A stretch of 33,028 nt of DNA from an uncultured Clostridia bacterium (GCA_930979925.1 CAKNIB010000012.1:1-33028); one strand, 5' to 3'. Shown: positions 1-8,524, counted from the stretch's first letter. Made by a program: numbers and translations. Notes: generated from the letters alone by a model not told the origin.

Positions 1-36
1 TAAGGTGCATTAAAAAATATATATTATTTAATTAAT

Positions 37-72
37 AAAAAAGGCTAAGCTTTATTGCTTAGTCTTTTTTAA
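37..72 (+). terminator. Rho-independent terminator of an upstream gene
   Basis: Stem GGCTAAGC (43-50) pairs with GCTTAGTC (57-64) with one G-T pair, followed by a T tract. It probably ends a transcript entering from left of the window, of which no coding part is visible. Confidence 0.75.
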
Positions 73-149
73 TTTATTGAAGTGCTTGTAACATCCAAGT
101 AAATAAAGTTGCACTTTTGCTACATCATTTAAATTTTTATATTTCACAG

Positions 150-178
150 AGACTGAAGTTTTTTCAGTCTTTTTTTTG
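150..178 (+). terminator. Second Rho-independent terminator
   Basis: AGACTGAA (150-157) pairs with TTCAGTCT (163-170), followed directly by nine T. It lies about 90 bases after the first terminator with no open reading frame between them. It is either a back-up terminator or the end of a short unannotated RNA. Confidence 0.7.
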
Positions 179-202
179 TTTGCCAAAACTTACAAACATA
201 AG

Positions 203-480
203 TTATCCACATTTTTGTTTTTATTTAAGAGACTTAAGATATTAAATAAAAACAGCCCATAAATCGCGTGCTTTTCCACAAATTTCAAAAAATTTTGACA
301 AACTTTCCAAAATGCCGTCATTTTACTTGACAAAAAGTCGGGGGGGGGTTACAATAAATTAACTTTACTAGAAATATATATTTTTACTTTTTTTAGCCCT
401 TCGGGCGAAGCCCGAAAAAGCATTTGCAAAATCTCACGATTTTGCAAAAAGTTGTGGATAACTTGCCTAAGTTATCCACA
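203..480. other. Cluster of DnaA-box-like sequences
   Basis: TTATCCACA occurs at 203-211 and 472-480 and, inverted, at 453-461. A one-mismatch copy, TTTTCCACA, is at 272-280. The boxes at 453 and 472 are the two arms of a perfect 14-bp inverted repeat (451-464 and 469-482). An AT-rich stretch follows at 550-625. Such clusters mark replication origins and DnaA-controlled promoters, but no dnaA, dnaN or rpmH is in view, so an origin is only a possibility. Confidence 0.4.
327..355 (+). promoter_or_regulatory. Consensus promoter with a nine-G tract in the spacer
   Basis: TTGACA (327-332) and TACAAT (350-355) are 17 bases apart, and the spacer includes nine consecutive G (340-348). This is the only strong promoter seen upstream of the BspA-like gene, giving a leader of about 430 bases. 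In other bacteria homopolymer tracts between -35 and -10 change length by slipped-strand mispairing and switch promoters on and off. The sequence fits that mechanism; switching itself is inferred. Confidence 0.75.
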
Positions 481-549
481 ACACAAGATTTTCAAAAATT
501 TTTAAAATTTTTGAAAATTCTGACGCCATTATGACGTCACACCTGTGAC
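400..549 (+). repeat. Back-to-back perfect inverted repeats in the leader
   Basis: Five perfect inverted repeats follow one another: 400-416 (7-bp arms), 423-448 (11-bp arms, loop TCAC), 451-482 (14-bp arms carrying DnaA boxes), 488-518 (15-bp AT arms around one base) and 536-549 (GTCAC/GTGAC). The segment is non-coding and lies downstream of the poly-G promoter. It would form a chain of hairpins in RNA or cruciforms in DNA. Confidence 0.8.
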
Positions 550-670
550 AACCATATTTAATTTATATAAAATAGGGTTGTAAACTGGTAAATTATGGTA
601 TTAAATTACTTAATTTATCAATACTAAATTAACCCAGCAAACCTAACATTATAAAAGCGTACCCGGAAAG

Positions 671-746
671 GGTTCGCATTTGCACCCACAAAATCTTACG
701 ATTTTGCGGGGAACCGCATTACGACGAAAATTCCAGAGGAATTTTC
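671..746 (+). repeat. Hairpin-forming leader just before the BspA-like gene
   Basis: GGTTC (671-675) pairs with GAACC (711-715) around CAAAATC (689-695) and GATTTTG (700-706). A second hairpin has arms GAAAATTCC (726-734) and GGAATTTTC (738-746). The inner hairpin resembles the one at 423-448: both follow GCATTTGCA and contain CAAAATC, four bases, GATTTTG. They may be copies of a dispersed repeat or a structured 5' UTR about 30 bases before the ribosome binding site. Confidence 0.6.
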
Positions 747-791
747 TAGGGGGTGAAGGGGGAGCTAGGACAATTAAAAGGAGAAAAATTT

Positions 792-3467
792 ATGAGTGCA
801 AAAGTAAAATTAATATCATTTATCTCAGCCTTTGTACTAGTGCTAGGTATAATGATAATCGGGGTACTATCAGCCGAGCAGGTGAAGGTAAACATCGGCG
901 GTTCTGTATCCTTTAACGCAACCAATGTTTATGCAAAGGTAAGCGGAAACATCTCGAGAGCAAAGACTGGTAATAAAACCTTTTCAACCCTTACATACTC
1001 AGCCGAAGAGACTACAGGAAACGAGTCCGACTGGACAAACCTAGCCCTAGAGTTTACCGAAACTCCTGACCCAATAGTAATTACAATAACAGTAGAAAAC
1101 CTTTCAACCCAAAGAACCCTTACAGTTAATCTAGAGAACACGCTACAGGGAGAAGGTCTAGATATTGCAGTTACTAGTGAAAGTGATAGTTATACCTCAG
1201 GTACAAACGTAGAGCTGCCAGTAAGCACAGGAGATGGCTCTAGCACTACAACATTTACTTTAACTCTAACTGTAGCCAATCCTGATCAATCTCTAACTGA
1301 TGTGAATTTTGGTTATATACTTAATATGTATGACGAGAGCGTAGCGTCTGCGCTTCCAACCCCAGCAAGTAGCTTTACCTTCTCATATAGCGACGCTGAC
1401 CAAACAGCATCAATAACAAAATTTGTAGGTAGTGAGACCGAGGTTGTAATCCCGTCAACGGTAGAATATAATGGTACAACTTATACAGTAACTTCAATTG
1501 TTAGTAGTGATGGTCTTGCTACAGGTGGAGCTTTTTTTGGCAGTAATATAACCTCTGTAGTAATTCCAGATAGTGTAACCCGTATCTCCAATTTTGCCTT
1601 CTATAATAGTAATTTACCCTCAATCACAATTCCTGATAGTGTAGCAAGTATCGGCAATTCTGCCTTCCAAAGTTGCGATAATTTAACCTCAATCACAATC
1701 GGAGAAGGTGTAGCAAGTATCGGCAGTTCTGCCTTCTCTGATTGTATTAATTTAACCTCAGTAGACTTTGGAGAGAATAGCCAACTAACCCGTATCGGCG
1801 ATGATGCCTTCTCTGGTTGCGGTTTGTTAACCTCAATCACAATACCGGACAGTGTGATCACTATCGGCGATTCTGCCTTTTTTAATTGTTCTGCCTTAGC
1901 GGAGGTATATAACTATTCAAGTTTAACAATAACAGAGGGTAGTTATAGTAATGATGGAGATTTAGGACGATATGCTAAAGTAGTATATAACGCAAGTGAA
2001 TTAACAGGCGAAAAACCAGAGACAAGGATAACAGTAGTAGACAAAGTACAATACTATAATTATGGCGATGACTTTATAGCTTTAGCACCTATATCAAGAA
2101 ATGTAACTGAAGTAACTCTAGATAACCGAACAACTAAAATAGAAATTGGTGCCTTCTCTGATTGCGGTTTGTTAACTTCAATCACAATACCAGCTAGTGT
2201 AACCACAATCGGCAATAATGCCTTCCATTATTGCTATGCTTTAGCGGAGGTATATAACTATTCACCAAGTATAACAGTAAATTTAGGAGAGACAAGTTCT
2301 TCTAATAATGGATATTTAGGACAATATGCCAAAGTGGTATATAACGCAAGAGATTTAAGTGGTGGTAAACCTGAGACAAGGATAAGAGATTACAATGGGG
2401 TAAGATACTATGACGATGGAAAAAATACAGTAGTAGCATTATATCCATTATCAAAAGATATAACAACAGTATCACTTGATAGTAGAACAACTGAAATACA
2501 ACCTAATGCCTTCTATGGTTGCAGGAGTTTAACCTCAATCACAATCCCAGAAGGTGTAACAAGTATCGGGACTTCTGCCTTCCGTTATTGCAGTAGTTTA
2601 ACCTCAATCACAATACCAGAGAGAGTAACCAGGATCCGAGATTATACCTTCTATGAATGCAGTAATTTAACTTCAATCACAATCCCTAATACAGTAACCA
2701 GTATCGGCTTTTATGCCTTCGCTTATTGTTATGCCTTAGCGGAGGTATATAACTATTCACCAAGTATAACAGTAAATTTAGGAGAGACAAGTTCTTCTAA
2801 TAATGGATATTTAGGACAATATGCCAAAGTGGTATATAACGCAAGAGATTTAAGTGGTGGTAAACCTGAGACAAGGATAAGAGATTACAATGGGGTAAGA
2901 TACTATGACGATGGAGAAAATACAGTAGTAGCATTATATGCAATATCAAAAGATATAACAACAGTATCTCTTGACAGTAGAACAACTGAAATAAATCAAT
3001 ATGCCTTCAATGGTTGCAGTAGTTTAACTTCAATCACAATACCAGAAAGTGTAAAAAGTATCGGCGATAATGCCTTCCGTAATTGCAAAAGTTTAACCTC
3101 AGTAGGCTTTAGAGATAATAGTCAGTTAACAAGTATCGGCGATTCTGCCTTCGAACAATGCAGTAGTTTAACCTCAATCACAATCCCAGATGGTGTAACC
3201 AGTATCGGCGGTGATGCCTTCTATCAGTGCAGTAGTTTAAATGAAGTTACAGTTGAAAGCGATAACATATATCTTGCGCTAACCAGTCAGTCAGCATGTG
3301 GCCGTCTTATAAATTATATAACTTCAACAGGCGAAACAGTCAAAGTGCTTAAGTCGGTTGTTGACAGTGTTGACCCTGACTTTACAGTTAATACCTATTT
3401 AAATGGTTCTAGGTTTACAAGGTCGGTATCAGAAGATGGGCTATATTATGTCTACACTAGAAATTAA
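792..3467 (+). CDS. BspA-like leucine-rich repeat surface protein
   Basis: An 891-residue protein, probably exported. Residues about 7-28 are a hydrophobic export or anchor segment. Residues 30-200 are a Thr/Ser-rich beta-type domain. Most of the rest consists of BspA-type (LRR_5) repeats with the pattern SITIP..V..IG..AF..C..L, broken by three copies of an inserted block containing AEVYNYS and AKVVYNA. No LPXTG motif or C-terminal membrane segment is visible. The family is known for surface adhesion and host binding; the ligand here is unknown. The ATG at 792 is chosen because AAAGGAG (777-783) lies 8 bases upstream; the in-frame GTG at 753 lacks such a site. It is a single-gene unit behind a long hairpin-rich leader and is probably controlled by the poly-G promoter. 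Confidence 0.85.
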   Translation: MSAKVKLISFISAFVLVLGIMIIGVLSAEQVKVNIGGSVSFNATNVYAKVSGNISRAKTGNKTFSTLTYSAEETTGNESDWTNLALEFTETPDPIVITITVENLSTQRTLTVNLENTLQGEGLDIAVTSESDSYTSGTNVELPVSTGDGSSTTTFTLTLTVANPDQSLTDVNFGYILNMYDESVASALPTPASSFTFSYSDADQTASITKFVGSETEVVIPSTVEYNGTTYTVTSIVSSDGLATGGAFFGSNITSVVIPDSVTRISNFAFYNSNLPSITIPDSVASIGNSAFQSCDNLTSITIGEGVASIGSSAFSDCINLTSVDFGENSQLTRIGDDAFSGCGLLTSITIPDSVITIGDSAFFNCSALAEVYNYSSLTITEGSYSNDGDLGRYAKVVYNASELTGEKPETRITVVDKVQYYNYGDDFIALAPISRNVTEVTLDNRTTKIEIGAFSDCGLLTSITIPASVTTIGNNAFHYCYALAEVYNYSPSITVNLGETSSSNNGYLGQYAKVVYNARDLSGGKPETRIRDYNGVRYYDDGKNTVVALYPLSKDITTVSLDSRTTEIQPNAFYGCRSLTSITIPEGVTSIGTSAFRYCSSLTSITIPERVTRIRDYTFYECSNLTSITIPNTVTSIGFYAFAYCYALAEVYNYSPSITVNLGETSSSNNGYLGQYAKVVYNARDLSGGKPETRIRDYNGVRYYDDGENTVVALYAISKDITTVSLDSRTTEINQYAFNGCSSLTSITIPESVKSIGDNAFRNCKSLTSVGFRDNSQLTSIGDSAFEQCSSLTSITIPDGVTSIGGDAFYQCSSLNEVTVESDNIYLALTSQSACGRLINYITSTGETVKVLKSVVDSVDPDFTVNTYLNGSRFTRSVSEDGLYYVYTRN
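2241..2994 (+). repeat. Near-identical internal duplication in the BspA-like gene
   Basis: Bases 2241-2420 and 2736-2915 appear identical over 180 bases, with a 495-base offset (165 codons). Similarity continues to about 2498 and 2993 with five differences. A more diverged third relative starts near 1893. Identity at silent positions suggests recent duplication or gene conversion. Confidence 0.85.
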
Positions 3468-3540
3468 TTGACTTTTAAATGTTAAGTTTTGTATTTGCTT
3501 AGTTTAATAAAAAATAGGACAAAGAAATAGTATAAACAAA

Positions 3541-3575
3541 AAAATCTAGCAAGTTATGTTTGCTAGATTTTTTGT
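3541..3575. terminator. Bidirectional terminator between convergent genes
   Basis: AAAATCTAGCAA (3541-3552) pairs with TTGCTAGATTTT (3560-3571), with A and T runs outside the stem. It sits between the convergent BspA-like gene and the minus-strand gene ending at 3642 and can serve both. The rest of 3468-3641 shows nothing else. Confidence 0.75.
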
Positions 3576-3641
3576 ATAGCCTAAATTGTTTTTATTTGGT
3601 TGTTATTTATTTTAAAACTGATTAAAAATCTTTGTAATATT

Positions 3642-4520
3642 TTATTTATTATCCATAATCTCGGTTATCTTGCCGTTTGAGAGGGTAAATTCGTAGAGGA
3701 TGTTGTCATTGTTAGAGATGGCAAAGGCGGTGCGTGCGTCTATCATGTAAAAGTAGCTGACTTTTCCAAAGTAGGCGATAACGTTATCTATTGAGAGTTT
3801 TGCTTTTAAGTTGTCAGAAAGCAGGCTCTCTATCTGCTCGCGGTCGCCGTTTTTTATGGCGGTCATAAATTGGTAAGGTATAAGTTCGTCAGGCAGGGCT
3901 TGGTTTGACAGTGAAAAAGATTTTGCCTTGCTTTTAAGTCCTTCGCTATCCACATAGTACTCCTCTTGCACCGAGCTATATCCGCCTTGAGAAGATTTTA
4001 CAATAAAGCCGTTTTTAGACAGAGTTATCTCTTCACCTGAGAATTGTCTTGCCTGATTGGTCTTTGCGTTATAGGCAAAGAGGATTTGATAGTTTGGATA
4101 GGTTAGAAGTGCGTAGTCTATATGATAAAAGTTTCCGCATTTAACCTTTTGAGGAGAAGATGAGAGGATAATAGTTTTTTTATGATTTTTAGAGGCGAAG
4201 GACAGCGAGCTTTGACTGACCTCTACACTACTTTCTATATTATTATATTTATAATTGAAGATATCTACGTTCTCGCTTAGGTAGCCGTCTAGCAAGAAAA
4301 CTAAGATTTTATCATTTTTTTCAATAATGGAGTAAAACTTGCCATCTTTTTCTTTTAAGTCCACATAAAAGGAGTAGCGTTTGGTTTTACCTGTTGGATA
4401 GATATCAAGTCTGTCGTCATAGTCGTCAATGATGGCGTGCTCGCTTTCGTCAATCTCAATTTCATGATTTTTGCATCTTACAAGACAACTATAAGGAGAA
4501 TACAAAATTATAGGTTTCAT
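3642..4520 (-). CDS. Hypothetical protein, family not recognised
   Basis: A 292-residue protein that I do not recognise. It starts MKPIILYSPYSCLVRCKN, has no clear signal peptide or membrane segment, and is rich in beta-type alternating sequence, with many SLSF and YxxD stretches. A short helical part near residues 215-245 (containing GDREQIESLLSDNLKAKLS) is followed by a last strand-rich part. No catalytic motif stands out. It is transcribed alone, divergent from the Myb/SANT-like gene, with a shared upstream region of about 130 bases. No good Shine-Dalgarno sequence precedes the ATG, so the start is the least certain part. Codon use resembles addB and addA, which suggests a backbone gene rather than a recent arrival. 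Confidence 0.6.
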   Translation of the reverse strand: MKPIILYSPYSCLVRCKNHEIEIDESEHAIIDDYDDRLDIYPTGKTKRYSFYVDLKEKDGKFYSIIEKNDKILVFLLDGYLSENVDIFNYKYNNIESSVEVSQSSLSFASKNHKKTIILSSSPQKVKCGNFYHIDYALLTYPNYQILFAYNAKTNQARQFSGEEITLSKNGFIVKSSQGGYSSVQEEYYVDSEGLKSKAKSFSLSNQALPDELIPYQFMTAIKNGDREQIESLLSDNLKAKLSIDNVIAYFGKVSYFYMIDARTAFAISNNDNILYEFTLSNGKITEIMDNK

Positions 4521-4654
4521 AGATTAAATTATGAAAAATTGGAGTTTTATATTACATATAAGGTCAAAAATCCATATTTTCATACAAAAAACAATAAAAT
4601 TAAGGGTATAAAAAGTTTTTTGTTTGTCTATAAACAGTGCAAGGAGATGAAAAT

Positions 4655-5395
4655 ATGAAAAGTGGACTTTGGAGCAATCAAGAGGTAAAAGATTTATTCT
4701 CGTCGATTGAAAAGATTAAAGAGGGCGGTGCGCCTTTAAGACAGGCGTTTATTGAGCATGCCAAGAAATACAGCCGTCAACCGAACAGCGTGCGTAACTA
4801 TTACTATCATGAGATAGACAATCTGGAGCAGGACCCTAGCAGGCTACAAAAGCTAGGTATAGACTTAAACAAGCACCAGAAGAATAATATCCAGTATTTC
4901 ACCAAGGACGAAGAGGACAGTCTTATGCTTAAAATTGACAAGCTAGTTGGGAGTGGCTGTTCTGTGCGCAAGGCATGCTTAACACTATCCAATGGCGATG
5001 TAAGCCAGATGTTACGCTATCAAAATAAATATAGAAATTTTAAAGCCAAGCAAAAGCCTATGCAAAAGGACAATATTATAAAATTTACCAAGAAAAAAGA
5101 GAGCATAACAGAAGGCGAGTTGCAAGCGCTTTTTATGGGACTTGTTAGGCTTGTCAAACGCAACGCGCAAGACGAGGTCAACAGTCAAATGAAAATGCTA
5201 GTAGAAAAGGCGAATAACGACCTAAGAAAAGCAATAGTTGCTCTAAACAGCAAAGAAAAGGAATATCAAGAGCTAAAAAACGAGTACGCTCGAATTAAAG
5301 AAGAGAACTCAAAGCTTGTCAAAGATGTCTTTAAGTTAAAGTGCGATAAGGCGGGCAAGTTAAAACAAAAATTTGAGAAAATCAGTCAAAATTAG
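4655..5395 (+). CDS. Myb/SANT-like DNA-binding protein with coiled-coil tail
   Basis: A 246-residue protein. Residues about 4-55 (GLWSNQEVKDLFSSIEK to VRNYYYHEID) look like a Myb/SANT-type helix-turn-helix, and a second related unit begins near FTKDEEDSLMLKIDKL at about residue 83. The last 90 residues are charged and heptad-like, predicting a coiled coil and oligomerisation. The layout recalls the RsfA-type prespore regulators of spore formers, but the match is only general. The ATG at 4655 is preferred over the in-frame GTG at 4637 because AAGGAG (4641-4646) sits 8 bases before it. It stands alone, divergent from the gene at 3642-4520, and ends before a terminator that separates it from addB. 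A DNA-binding role is inferred; its target is unknown. Confidence 0.65.
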   Translation: MKSGLWSNQEVKDLFSSIEKIKEGGAPLRQAFIEHAKKYSRQPNSVRNYYYHEIDNLEQDPSRLQKLGIDLNKHQKNNIQYFTKDEEDSLMLKIDKLVGSGCSVRKACLTLSNGDVSQMLRYQNKYRNFKAKQKPMQKDNIIKFTKKKESITEGELQALFMGLVRLVKRNAQDEVNSQMKMLVEKANNDLRKAIVALNSKEKEYQELKNEYARIKEENSKLVKDVFKLKCDKAGKLKQKFEKISQN

Positions 5396-5432
5396 GTTTA
5401 CAATTAAACTAAACAAGAAAAAATCATCAAAG

Positions 5433-5465
5433 AGAGCAAAAATTGTATTGCTCTTCTTTATTTTT
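5433..5465 (+). terminator. Terminator after the Myb/SANT-like gene
   Basis: AGAGCAA (5433-5439) pairs with TTGCTCT (5448-5454), followed by a T-rich stretch. It separates the regulator gene from the addB operon. Confidence 0.6.
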
Positions 5466-5477
5466 GACCTCTTTTAT

Positions 5478-5492
5478 GCTAAAATATATCCA
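5478..5492 (+). promoter_or_regulatory. Extended -10 placing the start site on the addB ATG
   Basis: TG-C-TAAAAT (5477-5485) matches an extended -10 element and ends exactly 6 bases before the addB ATG at 5492. There is no Shine-Dalgarno sequence and no good -35. If used, transcription would begin at or next to the ATG, giving a leaderless messenger. Confidence 0.4.
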
Positions 5493-8400
5493 TGAAGATA
5501 AAAGCCTACTTAAGCGGGACAATTTTTGATGCAACAAAGGCGATGATTAAGGCGATTGACCATAGCAACTTTTCAAAAGAACATATTGTCGTTGTACCAG
5601 ACCGCTTTTCTCTTCAAATGGAAAAACTACTTCTTGAAACACTGGGAAGCAGTCTTTTCAACGTGCGCGTACTTGGGCTTACCTCACTTGCGACCGATAT
5701 ATTTGCAAGACTTAATCAAAAAGTTGACGTGCTCTCCTCTGGCGAGTGTCTTCTTTTAACGCAAAAAGCGATAGAAAATGTTAAAAAGGACTTCAAAACT
5801 TTTAGAAAAAGCGGAATAAACTTTTGCTATGAGATTAACAAGATTTTGTCTCAGATTAAGAGCGCCGGACTTGGTCCAGATATGCTAAACGAGGAGGCAG
5901 AGGGACTGACAGGTGGCAAGTACCATGATATCAAACTGATATACAAGGAGTATCAAAGATTATTAGAGGGCAGACTGGACGCAAACGGCAGGCTTGCACT
6001 TTTAAATGAGACTATAAAAAATAGCGACCTCTTAGCAAATACATCCTTCTATTTTGCTCAGTTTGATAGCTTCACCAAAGAGGGCTATCAGCTTATCAAA
6101 GTACTTCTAACCTCTTCGCGCGAGGTTAATGTGTCGCTGGCAAGACCTCTTAGCATTGGCAATGATTACATATATGAAAAGGACATCATGCAAAAACTTT
6201 CTCACCTTGCAAAAGAGTGTGGATGCGAGGTGGAGGTTATAGAGACTAAAGACAACTTTTCTCCTCACAAAGAGGCTATAGTCAAGGGCTTGTATAGCTA
6301 CCAGAAGGCAACTTGTGAAAATCATGGATTTTACAGCGTCTATTCTAGCCAAAACATATATGACGAGGTGCTCTCTACTGCCAAGGCAATATACTACTTT
6401 GTGCAAAGAGGTTATTCGTATAAAGATATAGTGGTGGCAACTGGCGAGCTTGACAAATATCAAAACATGATAGAAAGCGTGTTTGATAGATTTGATTTGC
6501 CTTTCTTTATAGACAGCTCAGTCACTGCCGATAAGACAATACTTGCAAACCTGGTAGTCGACTTTTTTGAAACGGTTGCCTTTTCTTATCCAAACGACCA
6601 TCTTCTCAGCCTTGCAAGCAACGCACTACTTGGGCAAGAAGAGCTTATAGACAACTTACAAAAATACAATGTGGACGGCAAAGCTAAATACAAAAAGTAC
6701 ATAGCAAAAGATTTTGCCTATGACGATATTTTACAGCAGCTTGAAAAAAGTAAGACCGCACAAGATTATCAAAATGTCATACAAAACATTTGCGACAGGG
6801 TGCGAGAGAACTTTGACAAGGTAGAAAAGACGCTAGAAGAAAAAGCACTTTTAAAGGAGCGAGACATAAATAGACAGGCTGAAGAGATTTTGCTTGCTGC
6901 TGCTGACCTAATCAATAAATACTCAAACGAAGTTTCAATCAATGAATATCTTAAAATGCTCAAACTGCTCCTCTCTTTTAAAGAGGTGTCAACTGTGCCT
7001 ACCTATGTTGACGGCGTTATGGTGGGCGACGCTAGCAGTAGTTACTTTGGCGATTGTAAAATTCTAATAGTTTTAGGTGGACAGAGTTTGCCTATTGTAA
7101 GCAGTGATAATGGCTTGTTAAACGATAAGGACCTATCACTTAATTTTGTTGATAAAAAAATCGAGCCTACTATTAGAATGATTAATAGAAGAAACAGATT
7201 CAAACTTTTTGGACTATTATCTCAACCAACTGACAGACTACTCGTGTTTTGCCGAGCACTCAATGATGAAGGCAAGAAAAACGAGATGCCAGCATATGTT
7301 GACTCACTAAACAAGATTTTTTCGCAGAATGTTCTACGCACGCAAGAGGTGTTTTACAATAATGGTCAAAGCGAAGGCAATTCTTTCCTCGTCAAGCTTG
7401 GCAACAGAAAAAACTTTTTAAGCGAAAATATAGACAAGCTTTCAAAAGAAAATATAAATGAGTATTTGTCTCAAGACCATCCATATAAAAAGCTTGATAA
7501 AGAAAGCACTAATATAAGCCAAGGCAGAAGAGTATTTTTTGACAATAATAGAGTGTCAGCATCACAGCTTGAGCAGTATTTCTCCTGTCCGTTTAAACAC
7601 TTTGTTTCATATGGGCTTCGTTTAAAAGAGAAGGATACCTCTGAGCTTGACGCCCGCGATAGCGGTAACATTTGCCACGCAGGTGCCGAGCTTTTGGTTA
7701 AGGAGTTAATAGAAGGCAAAGCACCCGAAAGTATAGATATATCCACTTTTATTGAAACGAATTTTGACAAGATATTAAATAACGCAGGACTAAACGAAAA
7801 AATTAGCAATGCAAATGAGCAAAAGTCACTTGTATCTTTCTTTAAACACCAACTAGCGACCATGTTTAAAGATATCTTGACCGAGCTTGGTAGTTCATGT
7901 TTTAAGCCAACTCATGTTGAGTACCGCTTAACTAATATGGAGATAGCCGGACTAAACTTTTCTGGTAAGCTTGATAGGCTCGACGAATGCGGTGATTATT
8001 TCAGAATAATTGACTACAAGACAGGTAGAACGGGTAATATTTTAAAAGAGCTATACTATGGCGAAAAATTGCAATTATTTCTATATCAGCGCATTGCAAA
8101 GCAAATGCTAAATAAAGAAAGCGCAGGGATTTTTTACTTTAACGCGCGCTATGACTATGCAAAGACAGATGAAGACAAAGTGCTTTTAAAAGGACTTGTA
8201 GAAAATAACGAAGAGTTTATTAAACTATTTGATAAAAATATGTCCGCCTCAAGTAAAATTCTTTCTATTTATAAGGCAAAAGACGGAAGCTTTAAAGGTA
8301 GCGCTCTTGCCAAAGAAGATTTATCAGTCTATGAAGAATATGCTTTTAAGGTGGCAGAGATGGCAATAAGCGAAATGAGCGAAGGCTATTTGCAACCAAA

Positions 8401-8524
8401 ACCGAACGAAGATAGTTGTCTTCTTTGTAAATACAAAAGCATTTGTCGTTATGAAAAAGTGAGCGGGCAAAGAAAGCAATACAAGGTAGAGAGTTTTAAG
8501 GAATATTTAAAAGATGAAGAATAA
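5492..8524 (+). CDS. addB: ATP-dependent helicase/nuclease subunit AddB
   Basis: The AddB (RexB-like) subunit of the AddAB complex, which resects double-strand breaks for recombination and also degrades foreign linear DNA in the cytoplasm. It is 1010 residues, within the usual range. The C-terminal PD-(D/E)XK nuclease shows GKLDRLD and IIDYKTG near residues 825-846. The iron-sulfur cluster cysteines are C699, C976, C979 and C985; their spacing (one distant, then CxxC and x5C) matches the family. The N-terminus, where Bacillus AddB has a Walker A loop, reads YLSGTIFDATKAM and lacks GK[ST], as in RexB proteins, so this subunit probably does not hydrolyse ATP. It overlaps addA by 11 bases, which implies coupled translation. 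Confidence 0.93.
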   Translation: MKIKAYLSGTIFDATKAMIKAIDHSNFSKEHIVVVPDRFSLQMEKLLLETLGSSLFNVRVLGLTSLATDIFARLNQKVDVLSSGECLLLTQKAIENVKKDFKTFRKSGINFCYEINKILSQIKSAGLGPDMLNEEAEGLTGGKYHDIKLIYKEYQRLLEGRLDANGRLALLNETIKNSDLLANTSFYFAQFDSFTKEGYQLIKVLLTSSREVNVSLARPLSIGNDYIYEKDIMQKLSHLAKECGCEVEVIETKDNFSPHKEAIVKGLYSYQKATCENHGFYSVYSSQNIYDEVLSTAKAIYYFVQRGYSYKDIVVATGELDKYQNMIESVFDRFDLPFFIDSSVTADKTILANLVVDFFETVAFSYPNDHLLSLASNALLGQEELIDNLQKYNVDGKAKYKKYIAKDFAYDDILQQLEKSKTAQDYQNVIQNICDRVRENFDKVEKTLEEKALLKERDINRQAEEILLAAADLINKYSNEVSINEYLKMLKLLLSFKEVSTVPTYVDGVMVGDASSSYFGDCKILIVLGGQSLPIVSSDNGLLNDKDLSLNFVDKKIEPTIRMINRRNRFKLFGLLSQPTDRLLVFCRALNDEGKKNEMPAYVDSLNKIFSQNVLRTQEVFYNNGQSEGNSFLVKLGNRKNFLSENIDKLSKENINEYLSQDHPYKKLDKESTNISQGRRVFFDNNRVSASQLEQYFSCPFKHFVSYGLRLKEKDTSELDARDSGNICHAGAELLVKELIEGKAPESIDISTFIETNFDKILNNAGLNEKISNANEQKSLVSFFKHQLATMFKDILTELGSSCFKPTHVEYRLTNMEIAGLNFSGKLDRLDECGDYFRIIDYKTGRTGNILKELYYGEKLQLFLYQRIAKQMLNKESAGIFYFNARYDYAKTDEDKVLLKGLVENNEEFIKLFDKNMSASSKILSIYKAKDGSFKGSALAKEDLSVYEEYAFKVAEMAISEMSEGYLQPKPNEDSCLLCKYKSICRYEKVSGQRKQYKVESFKEYLKDEE

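Noticed and set aside
295..300. An additional TTGACA as a second promoter
   Set aside because: No acceptable -10 sequence lies 16-18 bases downstream of it.
680..916. Plus-strand frame overlapping the start of the BspA-like gene
   Set aside because: It runs through the leader hairpins and overlaps the real gene in another frame; no ribosome binding site or recognisable protein.
2302..2985. Two near-identical 62-residue antisense frames (2302-2490 and 2797-2985)
   Set aside because: They are the minus-strand shadow of the duplicated block in the BspA-like gene; their similarity only reflects that duplication.
4437..4658. Plus-strand frame of 73 residues before the Myb/SANT-like gene
   Set aside because: It overlaps the divergent gene and the intergenic region, has low-complexity AT-driven sequence and no ribosome binding site.
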